NCBI GenBank assembly: GCA_023457875.1
Contig: JAEXBC010000336.1
Coordinates: 1-6,158 of the forward strand
Reading direction: 5' to 3'
Length of the DNA: 6,158 bases
Origin: Bacillota bacterium
GTDB lineage: Bacteria > Bacillota > Clostridia > Lachnospirales > Cellulosilyticaceae
Shown here: one piece after another, positions 1 to 5,919 of the stretch
How positions within the stretch are numbered: position 1 is the first letter of the stretch
How the letters are laid out: each line of letters begins with the position of its first letter
Notes under the pieces: generated by a model
Seen by the model: only the letters and a program-made list of their open reading frames with translations
The model's database searches: none
What the model was told of the DNA's origin: nothing
Translations under genes and position numbers: made by a program

Positions 1-422
1 GTGGTATATCGGACTTATATACATCCTTTGGAATACCGTTCTGAAAGTCCTGGAGAAATTCTGGCCACGTCACTTCACCCTCTCCAATGAGCAGGTAATC
101 ACAATGCTCCTTTACTTCTTCTGGCAAAAGTGTGGCATGGGGACCCGCCCATAATGATCTTTGAGCCCTTGCGTCTAAATTTTTCACTTATTTCGTAGCA
201 ATGGGTTGCGTTGGGCGTGTTAACTGTAATTGCCACAAGATTGAAGGACTTATCATATGGAATGCGCTGACAGTACTCATCTACAAGTGTTAGGTGATAA
301 TGCTGCTCGTCAACAAATGCCGCTAGATAAGGAATCGTTATCTGCGAAAAATTGTTAAATTGCCAACGCCGAAATTTGTTGATTTCTCAATTCTCTGGCT
401 GAATTAGCAGAAGCTTTATCAT
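1..422 (-). pseudogene. B12-binding radical SAM protein, broken N-terminal part
   Basis: Read on the minus strand from ATG at 422-420, behind a GAGGGGGG ribosome binding site at 437-430. The translation begins MIKLLLIQPEN and then meets TGA at 389-387 (codon 12). Past the stop the same frame continues EINKFRRWQFNNFSQITIPY and LVAITVNTPNATHCYEIS to IIMGG. At about 143-139 one extra base shifts the frame, and the neighbouring frame carries on with HATLLPEEVKEHCDYLLIGE and GEVTWPEFLQDFQNG to the window edge. This is the pattern of a Rossmann-like cobalamin-binding domain (family motif MGGPHxTLLPEE, then IGExExTW) found at the N-terminus of B12-dependent radical SAM enzymes. The radical SAM domain, if present, lies outside the window. 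Two independent lesions argue for a pseudogene, although sequencing error cannot be excluded. The substrate cannot be told from this part. Confidence 0.8.
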
Positions 423-544
423 TACTAGACCCCCCTCATCATTTGATTACTCAATAATATTGATAGTTAAACATACTCGTATTTTACCCTTGTTATCATT
501 GTCACGCAATCCGCTAGGACAAAACTTCCTTTCTTAAACAACCA

Positions 545-560
545 ACCTACTAAAGTAGGT
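545..560. repeat. Small hairpin ACCTAC-TAAA-GTAGGT in the intergenic region
   Basis: A perfect 6-base inverted repeat with a 4-base loop lies between the divergent radical SAM remnant and lytS. No T-run follows on either strand, so it is not a good intrinsic terminator. It resembles in shape the short terminal hairpins of IS200/IS605-type elements, but no transposase or second end is visible. Apart from this hairpin and the lytS promoter, I see nothing in 423-706. Confidence 0.3.
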
Positions 561-638
561 GGAGTTAGACCTCGTCCTTGGAATTTAAAGTAGTTCACCA
601 AAATAATTATAGCCCAGATTTTTTATTATAGTTTCACC

Positions 639-697
639 TTGCAGCTTTAAAAAGTAAAAGCTAGAATCAAATGATAAGATAATAAGGTATATGAGGT
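639..697 (+). promoter_or_regulatory. Candidate promoter and ribosome binding site of lytS
   Basis: TTGCAG at 639-644, a 17-base spacer and TAGAAT at 662-667 make a plausible sigma-A promoter; the -10 is good (5 of 6) and the -35 is weak (3 of 6). A 6-base inverted repeat, AGCTTT at 643-648 and AAAGCT at 657-662, fills the spacer and overlaps both boxes, so it could be an operator. TGAGGT at 692-697 is the ribosome binding site, 9 bases before the ATG at 707. Confidence 0.45.
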
Positions 698-706
698 ATA
701 TTCACT

Positions 707-2407
707 ATGGATTTATTTAACCATCTTATAAACAACTTAAGTTATGTAATAATCATTGCCTTCATCGTTTCTAACTTATCCGTATTTCGAAAGATTATAC
801 AAAAGGATGAGTTTAGAAGATCCGATTTAATTATTTTATCTATAACCTTTGCTATTTTTGGAATTATAGGTACCTATTCTGGTACAGATGTGCATGGTGC
901 CATAGCCAATACGAGGATCATTGGAATAATGGCAGGAGGAATACTATGCGGTCCTTTTGTAGGTATTCTCTCTGGTATTATAGCCGGACTTCACAGATTT
1001 ACCTACGACATAGGTGGTATAACCTCAGTCCCTTGTGCCATAGCAACTATCTTTGCAGGCTTACTTTCAGCCTACATCTACAAAAGAGGTATTAAATTTG
1101 AAAAGTGGTTTTACGGCTTAATAGGTGGTTTTCTTGTTGAAAGTATAGAAATGTCTCTTATACTTATCATATCAAAGCCTTATCCAAGCGCACTTTCTAT
1201 TGTTAAAAGCATATACCTGCCTATGAGCTTTACAAATGCTTTGGGTATATGTATATTAATCCTTCTTATTCAAAAGATATTTAATGAGAAGGAACAAATA
1301 GCTGCAAGGCAATCTCAGCTTGCTCTTGAAATAGCAAACAAGACACTTCCTTATTTTAGAGATATAAACAATGAATCTCTCACCACAATCTGCTCTATCA
1401 TAAAGGACTCAACAGGTGCAGCAGCTGTAGCAATTACTGATAGAGATACCATTTTAGTACACGTAGGGCTTGGTTCAGACCACCATATAAGTGGCAAGCC
1501 CATTCAAACGAACGCAACCAAACAGGTTATACAGGATAAGCAAATGCGCATATTGAACGATTCAGAGGAAATAAGCTGTTTCTATACACCTTGTCCTTTA
1601 AAATCTGCAATAATAGCCCCTCTCATGGAAGGCGATGAAATAATAGGAACATTAAAACTATATTATTCAAAAGAAAATGGAATAAGTTATACAAACGAAA
1701 AGCTGGCAATTGGACTATCTCAACTCATTTCCACCCAGCTTGAAATGAGTAAAATAGGAAAGCTTAAAGATATGGCTGCAAAAGCAGAAATCAAAGCGCT
1801 GCAAGCACAGATAAACCCTCATTTTCTCTTTAATGCACTCAATACAATTGTATCCTTCATTAGATCTGATCCTAACAGTGCAAGAGAATTAATGATTAAT
1901 CTCTCCACCTATTTAAGATATAATATCGAAGAAGCAAATACCTTCGTAGATATAAGTAAGGAGCTTGAGCAGGTTAAAGCCTATGTAGAAATAGAAAAAG
2001 CCAGGTTTGGGGATAAGCTTAATGTAATATATGACATTGATAATACGATTCAAATTAAAATTCCATCTTTAATCATACAGCCCTTAGTAGAAAATTCTAT
2101 TAAGCATGGCATATTAAAAGGATCCGGATATGGCACTGTAAAAATCACAGTTCAAAAATACAGACAAAACGCTGCCTTAATTGCTATTGAGGATGATGGA
2201 ATAGGCATCCCCCAAACCATCATTGACAGTTTGCATAATGGCAGTATCAAAGGAAATAAAATAGGCTTGTCAAATGTAAATAACAGATTGCTGTATATAT
2301 ATGGAACAGGCCTTAATATAGAACGGCATACTGCAGGAACAAGAATTAGCTTTATTCTTAATTGCAAAGAAGGGAAAACAACTGATGAATTGTATTATAA
2401 TAGATGA
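707..2407 (+). CDS. lytS: LytS/BtsS-family membrane sensor histidine kinase, probable pyruvate sensor
   Basis: 566 aa, a full-length LytS-type kinase. Residues 1-190 hold about six or seven hydrophobic segments (the 5TM-5TMR_LYT domain), with the conserved GAIANTRIIGIMAGG at 64-78 and GLHRF at 94-98. Residues about 222-345 form a GAF domain that includes GSDHHISGKPI (256-266), a stretch nearly shared with E. coli BtsS. The dimerisation and phosphoacceptor box is ALQAQINPHFLFNALNT, with His372. The ATPase domain has an N-box with Asn463 (QPLVENSIKHG), a G1 box DDGIGIP (496-502), KIGLSNV (518-524) and AGT (543-545). Family members sense small carboxylates; BtsS binds pyruvate. Arg70, Arg97 and Cys110 align by eye with BtsS pocket residues Arg72, Arg99 and Cys110, but BtsS Ser113 is Ala here. 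The adjacent regulator and CstA transporter support pyruvate sensing. The exact ligand is inferred. Confidence 0.93.
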   Translation: MDLFNHLINNLSYVIIIAFIVSNLSVFRKIIQKDEFRRSDLIILSITFAIFGIIGTYSGTDVHGAIANTRIIGIMAGGILCGPFVGILSGIIAGLHRFTYDIGGITSVPCAIATIFAGLLSAYIYKRGIKFEKWFYGLIGGFLVESIEMSLILIISKPYPSALSIVKSIYLPMSFTNALGICILILLIQKIFNEKEQIAARQSQLALEIANKTLPYFRDINNESLTTICSIIKDSTGAAAVAITDRDTILVHVGLGSDHHISGKPIQTNATKQVIQDKQMRILNDSEEISCFYTPCPLKSAIIAPLMEGDEIIGTLKLYYSKENGISYTNEKLAIGLSQLISTQLEMSKIGKLKDMAAKAEIKALQAQINPHFLFNALNTIVSFIRSDPNSARELMINLSTYLRYNIEEANTFVDISKELEQVKAYVEIEKARFGDKLNVIYDIDNTIQIKIPSLIIQPLVENSIKHGILKGSGYGTVKITVQKYRQNAALIAIEDDGIGIPQTIIDSLHNGSIKGNKIGLSNVNNRLLYIYGTGLNIERHTAGTRISFILNCKEGKTTDELYYNR

Positions 2408-3086
2408 TGAAATTCCTGCTATACAGGAATTACGATATTTTATTACTCATTTTAGTTCTATTAAGATATCTGGAGAATTTGACGACAGTATAAAGGCCCT
2501 TGAGTTTATACAAAGTCATTCTATTGACGTTATTCTTCTAGATATAAATATGCCAAAACTTGATGGAATAGCCCTAAGCAGAGTACTAAACACGCTTAAG
2601 CAAAGACCTCTTCTCGTTTTTATAAGCGCATACAAGGACTATGCTCTGGAAGCCTTTGAGGTTGCTGCCTTTGATTATATTCTAAAGCCTTACTCTGAAA
2701 GGCGAATAACGGATACACTTCATAGACTAGAAGGCTGCTCCTCAGAAAAGTGCGCCAACAACAGACTCACAATCTGGAAAAATGAAAAGCTATATGTTAT
2801 TAGTACCAATGATATATACTACTGTAAAGCCCATGAACATGAGGTTTTTATATATACAAAATCTGATGAGTATAAAATAACCTCCAGCATAAGCGAGCTA
2901 TATAAAAAGCTTCCTTCAGACATATTTTTTAAATCCCATCGCTCTTATATCGTAAATATAGATAAAATTTCAGAAATAATTCCTTGGTTTAATAATACCT
3001 ATGTGCTTCGGTTACAGGGACTTGAGGCGGAGGTACCTGTGAGCCGTCAAAACATTTCTCAGTTCAAAAAATTAATGGGCATATAA
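2385..3086 (+). CDS. lytT: LytTR-family response regulator paired with LytS
   Basis: 233 aa. Residues 1-118 are a receiver domain: acidic pair Asp7/Asp8, phosphoacceptor Asp53 in DVILLDINMPKLDG, Ser81 as the switch hydroxyl, and Lys101 in ILKPY. Residues about 126-233 are a LytTR DNA-binding domain, recognised by FFKSHRSYIVN (181-191) and the ending VPVSRQNISQFKKLMGI. Regulators of this class bind pairs of short direct repeats and usually activate transcription. The ATG at 2385 lies inside the 3' end of lytS, giving a 23-base overlap, with AGAAGGG at 2368-2374 as ribosome binding site. The pair is therefore co-transcribed and probably translationally coupled. The direct target is probably cstA, whose promoter region carries matching half-sites. 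Closest functional parallels are E. coli BtsR/YpdB and B. subtilis LytT, which control pyruvate transporters. Confidence 0.93.
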   Translation: MNCIIIDDEIPAIQELRYFITHFSSIKISGEFDDSIKALEFIQSHSIDVILLDINMPKLDGIALSRVLNTLKQRPLLVFISAYKDYALEAFEVAAFDYILKPYSERRITDTLHRLEGCSSEKCANNRLTIWKNEKLYVISTNDIYYCKAHEHEVFIYTKSDEYKITSSISELYKKLPSDIFFKSHRSYIVNIDKISEIIPWFNNTYVLRLQGLEAEVPVSRQNISQFKKLMGI

Positions 3087-3108
3087 GTGCATCTTATGTG
3101 CCCATTTT
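3074..3108 (+). terminator. Intrinsic terminator of the lytS-lytT operon
   Basis: The left arm AATGGGCATATAA (3074-3086) pairs with TTATGTGCCCATT (3094-3106) over 13 positions, with one G-U wobble and a 7-base loop. TTTTG and a further T-rich stretch follow. The left arm contains the last codons and the TAA of the regulator gene, so ribosomes reaching the stop could influence hairpin folding. It separates the regulator operon from cstA, which has its own promoter. Confidence 0.75.
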
Positions 3109-3109
3109 G

Positions 3110-3150
3110 TCATTTAGTGAACCGTTTATGTGTAAACCTATACAATTGCT
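3110..3150 (+). promoter_or_regulatory. Candidate LytTR-regulator half-sites upstream of cstA
   Basis: ACCGTTTAT at 3121-3129 matches the general LytTR half-site pattern [TA][AC][CA]GTTN[AG][TG] at every position. A second, weaker copy, ACAATTGCT (3142-3150; 7 of 9), sits 12 bases downstream, the usual repeat spacing. Another copy, TCATTTAGT (3110-3118; 8 of 9), sits 2 bases upstream, about one helical turn away. Which two are used is unclear; the downstream one abuts the -10 box, which is unusual for an activator. GTTTA (3124-3128) and TAAAC (3133-3137) also form a short palindrome here. Confidence 0.45.
3131..3144 (+). promoter_or_regulatory. Candidate CcpA (cre) site in the cstA promoter
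   Basis: TGTAAACCTATACA matches the catabolite-responsive element pattern TGWAARCGYTWWCA at 12 of 14 positions. One mismatch falls in the central CG, which is usually the best conserved part, so affinity is uncertain. Its position, just upstream of the -10 and between or overlapping the LytTR half-sites, would suit repression of a carbon-starvation transporter by CcpA when preferred sugars are present. Confidence 0.4.
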
Positions 3151-3151
3151 T

Positions 3152-3179
3152 TATAATAAGCATATAAATTTATAGGAGG
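3152..3179 (+). promoter_or_regulatory. cstA -10 box and ribosome binding site
   Basis: TATAAT at 3152-3157 is a perfect -10 box. The sequence 17 bases upstream (TGTGTA, 3129-3134) is a very poor -35, which fits an activator-dependent promoter. Transcription would start near 3164. GGAGG at 3175-3179 is a strong ribosome binding site, 9 bases before the ATG at 3189. Confidence 0.65.
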
Positions 3180-3188
3180 TAATAGAAA

Positions 3189-4619
3189 ATGGTATCATTC
3201 ATTCTATCAATTGTTGCCTTAATTGTTGGTTACTTGATCTATAGTAAAGTTGTAGAAAAGGCTTTTGGCGCTGACGACAATATCAAGACTCCAGCTATCA
3301 GGCTTGAAGATGGTGTTGACTATGTTGTAATGCCAGGTTGGAAAATCTTCTTAATTCAATTCTTAAATATAGCAGGAACAGGACCCATCTTCGGCGCAAT
3401 CGCAGGCGCATTGTGGGGACCAGTAGCTTTCCTTTGGATAGTACTCGGTTCCATATTTGCTGGTGGCGTTCACGACTACTTATCAGGTATGCTTTCTGTA
3501 AGACATGATGGTGCAAGTATTCCTGAAGTTGTTGGAAAATACCTTGGACCAGGATTTAAGAACTTCATGAGAGTTTTCTCAGTAGTTGTTCTTATACTTG
3601 TAGGTGTTGTATTTATTACAACTCCAGCAAATCTTTTAGCTTCTTTAACACCTGCTTCTCTTGATGCAAATTTCTGGGTTTGGGTAATTTTTGGTTACTA
3701 TATATTAGCAACTTTACTTCCTATAGATAAACTTATAGGTAAGATTTATCCAATATTCGGTGTATGTCTTTTGCTTATGGCAATAGGTGTATCTGGTGGA
3801 ATGATCTTAGGTGGCTATAAAATTCCTGAAATTACATTAACTAATCTTCACCCAGAAAAACTTCCAATTTGGCCACTTATGTGTATTTCAATAGCTTGTG
3901 GTGCAATTTCTGGTTTCCACTCAACTCAATCTCCTTTAATGGCTAGATGTATAACTACTGAAAAACAAGGAAGAGCAATATTCTACGGATCAATGATTGC
4001 AGAAGGTGTTGTTGCGTTAATCTGGGCTGCTGCTGCTATAGCCTTCTTTGGAAGCACAGAAGAATTAAATGCGCAAATGACAGCTAATGGTGGACAAGGA
4101 TGGGTTGTAAGCACCATTTCAAATACGCTACTTGGTCAATTTGGTGGAGCTCTTGCAATACTTGGTGTTGTGGCTTGTCCTGTTACTTCAGGAGATACAG
4201 CATTTAGAAGTGCTAGACTTACCATTGCTGACTTCTTAAATTATAAGCAAGGTGCAATAAAAAATAGACTTGTTATAACGCTACCACTATTTGCAATCGG
4301 CTTTGTTCTAACTAGAATAGACTTTAATATACTTTGGAGATATTTTGCTTGGTCAAACCAAACGCTAGCTATGATCGTACTTTGGGCATCAGCTATGTAT
4401 TTAGCTTTAAGAAAACAAGTTCACTGGATAGCTACGGTTCCTGCAACCTTTATGACTGTAGTATGCATCACTTATATACTTGCTGCTCCAGAAGGATTCC
4501 AGCTTGCATATTCAATAGCTTACCCAGCAGGAATAGCTGCTGCTATAGCAGCACTTACAATATTCTTAATTGCTGTAAACAAAAAACTGAAAACACAAAA
4601 CGCTAACGTTAAGGAATAA
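3189..4619 (+). CDS. cstA: CstA-family transporter (carbon starvation protein), probable pyruvate importer
   Basis: 476 aa, a polytopic membrane protein made almost wholly of hydrophobic segments with a charged KKLKTQNANVKE tail. Family signatures include PGWKIFLIQFLNIAGTGPI (49-67), GGVHDYLSGMLSVRHDG (92-108), SGFHSTQSPLMARC (241-254), ACPVTSGDTAFRSARL (329-343) and RYFAWSNQTLA (384-394). E. coli CstA and BtsT are about 700 aa; this is the short form common in Firmicutes, lacking the long C-terminal extension. Characterised relatives import pyruvate, probably with protons; older annotation as a peptide transporter came from growth phenotypes. It follows a LytS/LytTR pair, the same arrangement known for pyruvate uptake in other bacteria, including C. 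difficile. It has its own promoter with candidate LytTR and CcpA sites. I see no clear terminator after it, so transcription may run into the dehydrogenase remnant. Confidence 0.94.
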   Translation: MVSFILSIVALIVGYLIYSKVVEKAFGADDNIKTPAIRLEDGVDYVVMPGWKIFLIQFLNIAGTGPIFGAIAGALWGPVAFLWIVLGSIFAGGVHDYLSGMLSVRHDGASIPEVVGKYLGPGFKNFMRVFSVVVLILVGVVFITTPANLLASLTPASLDANFWVWVIFGYYILATLLPIDKLIGKIYPIFGVCLLLMAIGVSGGMILGGYKIPEITLTNLHPEKLPIWPLMCISIACGAISGFHSTQSPLMARCITTEKQGRAIFYGSMIAEGVVALIWAAAAIAFFGSTEELNAQMTANGGQGWVVSTISNTLLGQFGGALAILGVVACPVTSGDTAFRSARLTIADFLNYKQGAIKNRLVITLPLFAIGFVLTRIDFNILWRYFAWSNQTLAMIVLWASAMYLALRKQVHWIATVPATFMTVVCITYILAAPEGFQLAYSIAYPAGIAAAIAALTIFLIAVNKKLKTQNANVKE

Positions 4620-4653
4620 TAAATTTAAGCAGTCTTTTCATAAAATTCTTATA

Positions 4654-4980
4654 ATAAACCTGGAAGAATTAAAAAAGGCAGAAGGAAATGGAATAGCTAT
4701 CATAAAACTTTGGAAAAATCCTGAAGTTGTAGAAAAGATAAAAATGACTGAAGAAGCTGGTGCCTATGCAGTAGGGATGGATATTGATGCAGCAGGCCTT
4801 GTAACTCTTGCTCTTCATGGAAAACCATTTGGTCCAAAAACCTTAGAGAATATAAAGGAAATTGTTCAAAGTACAAAGCTTCCTTTCATTCTAAAGGGAA
4901 TGATGACTCCAGATGAAGCTGAGCTTGCTAATGCCCTCGCTCCTAAAGATATGTTTCCAAAATGCCACTCATCCAAGTAG
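4654..4980 (+). pseudogene. Internal fragment of FMN-dependent alpha-hydroxy-acid (lactate-type) dehydrogenase
   Basis: The frame open from before 4654 reads NLEELKKAEGNGIAIIKLW, then EKIKMTEEAGAYAVGMDIDAAGL, VTLALHGKPFGPKTLENIK and LPFILKGMMTPDEAELA. This is the middle of the TIM barrel of FMN-dependent alpha-hydroxy-acid oxidases and dehydrogenases; the Lys of FILKG corresponds to the FMN-contacting lysine. The family is normally about 340-370 aa; only about 95 residues of homology remain. The N-terminal third is absent, and resemblance ends after AELA near 4929, before the SNHGGR segment that carries the catalytic His. The last residues, to TAG at 4978-4980, look like junction sequence. 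An ATG at 4744 is not the true start, because homology begins upstream of it. The intact enzyme would turn lactate or a similar acid into its keto acid, which fits the pyruvate theme of its neighbours. Confidence 0.82.
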
Positions 4981-5032
4981 TATCAAGATTTAAAGCTTCT
5001 AATTATTCTAAGCCTTGATACTACTTGGATGA
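4969..5032. repeat. 19-base perfect inverted repeat at the fragment's 3' end
   Basis: TCATCCAAGTAGTATCAAG (4969-4987) and its exact reverse complement (5014-5032) flank a 26-base spacer. The spacer contains GCTT (4995-4998) and AAGC (5010-5013), which could extend the stem across a bulge. The left arm includes the TAG that ends the dehydrogenase frame. No T-run follows on either strand, so a simple terminator is doubtful; an element end, recombination scar or small non-autonomous element is equally possible. Confidence 0.7.
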
Positions 5033-5034
5033 TA

Positions 5035-5097
5035 TTATTGTATCCTCAATAACCATTCAACATTGAATGGTTATTAAGCCATCTAATGATACAATGA
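5035..5097. repeat. Nested palindrome: 13-base core stem inside an 8-base outer stem
   Basis: AATAACCATTCAA (5048-5060) and its exact reverse complement (5063-5075) are separated by only two bases. Outside them, ATTGTATC (5037-5044) pairs with GATACAAT (5088-5095), and the outer stem extends by a G-U and an A-T pair. The outer stem is separated from the core by 3 bases on one side and 12 on the other. The sequence is unrelated to the preceding 19-base repeat. Confidence 0.65.
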
Positions 5098-5148
5098 CCT
5101 CCTTTCACAATCAATATGATCAAAGGATTCATTTATCCATCCAATGAT
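5079..5148 (+). repeat. Imperfect direct repeat CCATCYAATGAT
   Basis: CCATCTAATGAT (5079-5090) and CCATCCAATGAT (5137-5148) match at 11 of 12 positions, 58 bases apart. They bracket the orphan Shine-Dalgarno sequence. The ATCCAA core also recalls the arms of the 19-base inverted repeat. They could mark an old insertion or duplication, or be chance in AT-rich DNA. Confidence 0.35.
5096..5106 (-). promoter_or_regulatory. Orphan strong Shine-Dalgarno sequence on the minus strand
   Basis: Read on the minus strand, GAAAGGAGGTC is a near-ideal ribosome binding site. The only start codons at usable distance give a TTG frame that ends after three codons and an ATG frame that ends after two. The palindrome begins immediately downstream. 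It looks like the leader of a gene whose body has been lost or displaced, but a chance match is possible. Confidence 0.4.
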
Positions 5149-5163
5149 CTGTGCAGAATATAT

Positions 5164-5913
5164 CTAGTTTATAATCTCACCCTTTCTTTTGGCTAAATTA
5201 TCGCGCCATTTGCTTAGCTGCGAAGTTGTCAGCTTTATCCACTCTGTTTCCTCTCCTATAATTCTTAAGGCTTCTTTTGAGCGATAAGAACGTGTTAAGT
5301 TACCTGGGAATTTTTTGTCAGTAACATTAGGGTCGTCTTCAAATTCGCCTGTTGGTTCTACTATATAAACCCGTTCCCTTCCTTCACCTTTTGCTAATGC
5401 TGCTGCAAGTCCTGCACCATTAGGATTAGCTGTGAAATAAATATGATTCATTTGAAGTTTAGGCTCGTAATTTGAAACGCCTCCCGGTGTCAAGAAATCA
5501 CCAATCTTTAAATCTGCCCTAGTCCCATGATAAAATGGACCTTTATCAGAAGGCACACCTTTATACGATTCAGATAATTCAAAATCTCTTTTTGCATGAT
5601 CAAAGTCATGTAACTCCTCATGGCATTGAGCAATGTTTGCATATAACGCTGCGTATGCACTCTTTACATTATCATCATTTATCTTTAGCGCACACTGTAA
5701 AGATGTTTCCATCCATTTTATTTTTTCTGCAATATTCTTTTGTTGACGAGCTAAATGATAAGCAGCAATAAATTTTTCATAATCATCTGTTGCTTCATTC
5801 CATGCTTGATGAAACATCGTACTTGCTTCTTCTATGTTCCCACTATCTTCTAAGCTCATTCCCATCATACAGAGTTTAATAACAATATTATTGGGGTCAA
5901 ATTTTATATTCAT
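5164..5913 (-). CDS. arr: TPR-Arr fusion: rifampin ADP-ribosyltransferase with N-terminal helical repeats
   Basis: 249 aa. Residues about 1-118 are alpha-helical repeats of TPR type: GMSLEDSGNIEEASTMFHQA (18-37), a middle pair of helices, and YANIAQCHEELHDFDHAKRD (91-110). Residues about 124-249 are a complete Arr domain: GPFYHGTRADLKIGDFLTPG (125-144), MNHIYFTA (155-162), GEGRERVYIVEPTG (176-189), FEDDPNVTDKKFPG (191-204), TRSYRS (207-212). His129, Tyr159 and Asp194 have the spacing of the H-Y-D triad of M. smegmatis Arr (His19, Tyr49, Asp84). Arr transfers ADP-ribose from NAD+ to rifampin, inactivating it; stand-alone Arr is about 140 aa, so the helical half is an addition that may bind a partner or substrate. 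A cytosolic location is expected, as no signal peptide is seen. The ATG at 5913-5911 follows GGAG (5927-5924). The frame just upstream ends 6 bases before it, suggesting co-transcription. The natural substrate may not be rifampin. Confidence 0.9.
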   Translation of the reverse strand: MNIKFDPNNIVIKLCMMGMSLEDSGNIEEASTMFHQAWNEATDDYEKFIAAYHLARQQKNIAEKIKWMETSLQCALKINDDNVKSAYAALYANIAQCHEELHDFDHAKRDFELSESYKGVPSDKGPFYHGTRADLKIGDFLTPGGVSNYEPKLQMNHIYFTANPNGAGLAAALAKGEGRERVYIVEPTGEFEDDPNVTDKKFPGNLTRSYRSKEALRIIGEETEWIKLTTSQLSKWRDNLAKRKGEIIN

Positions 5914-5919
5914 CTAATA

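Noticed and set aside
387..389. TGA in the radical SAM frame as selenocysteine or a recoded codon
   Set aside because: It sits at codon 12 at a position where relatives appear to have an ordinary residue (probably Arg), with no SECIS-like hairpin, and a separate frameshift also breaks the gene.
2152..2367. Minus-strand open frame inside the kinase gene
   Set aside because: It lies wholly opposite the conserved ATPase domain, has no ribosome binding site and no recognisable motif; it is a shadow of lytS.
3298..3516. Minus-strand open frame opposite cstA
   Set aside because: It is rich in Arg, Leu and His, as expected from the complement of hydrophobic codons, and lies under the best-conserved part of CstA.
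4334..4606. Plus-strand open frame overlapping the end of cstA
   Set aside because: Its composition (many Ser, Cys and Tyr) is typical of an out-of-frame reading, and CstA motifs continue in the main frame throughout.
4744..4980. A 78-aa gene starting at ATG 4744
   Set aside because: Dehydrogenase homology begins about 80 bases upstream in the same frame, and no ribosome binding site precedes this ATG.
4969..5150. Integron attC site or CRISPR repeats
   Set aside because: The two palindromes differ in sequence, no GTTRRRY core or evenly spaced repeat-spacer units are present, and arr alone does not indicate an integron here.
5088..5165. Minus-strand mini-frame IYSAQIIGWINESFDHID to a TAG before the palindrome
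   Set aside because: It has no start codon or ribosome binding site, covers only 26 codons and overlaps the orphan Shine-Dalgarno; treated as chance.
5535..5771. Plus-strand open frame opposite the arr gene
   Set aside because: It is His- and Leu-rich and antisense to the TPR and first Arr motifs, with no supporting signals.
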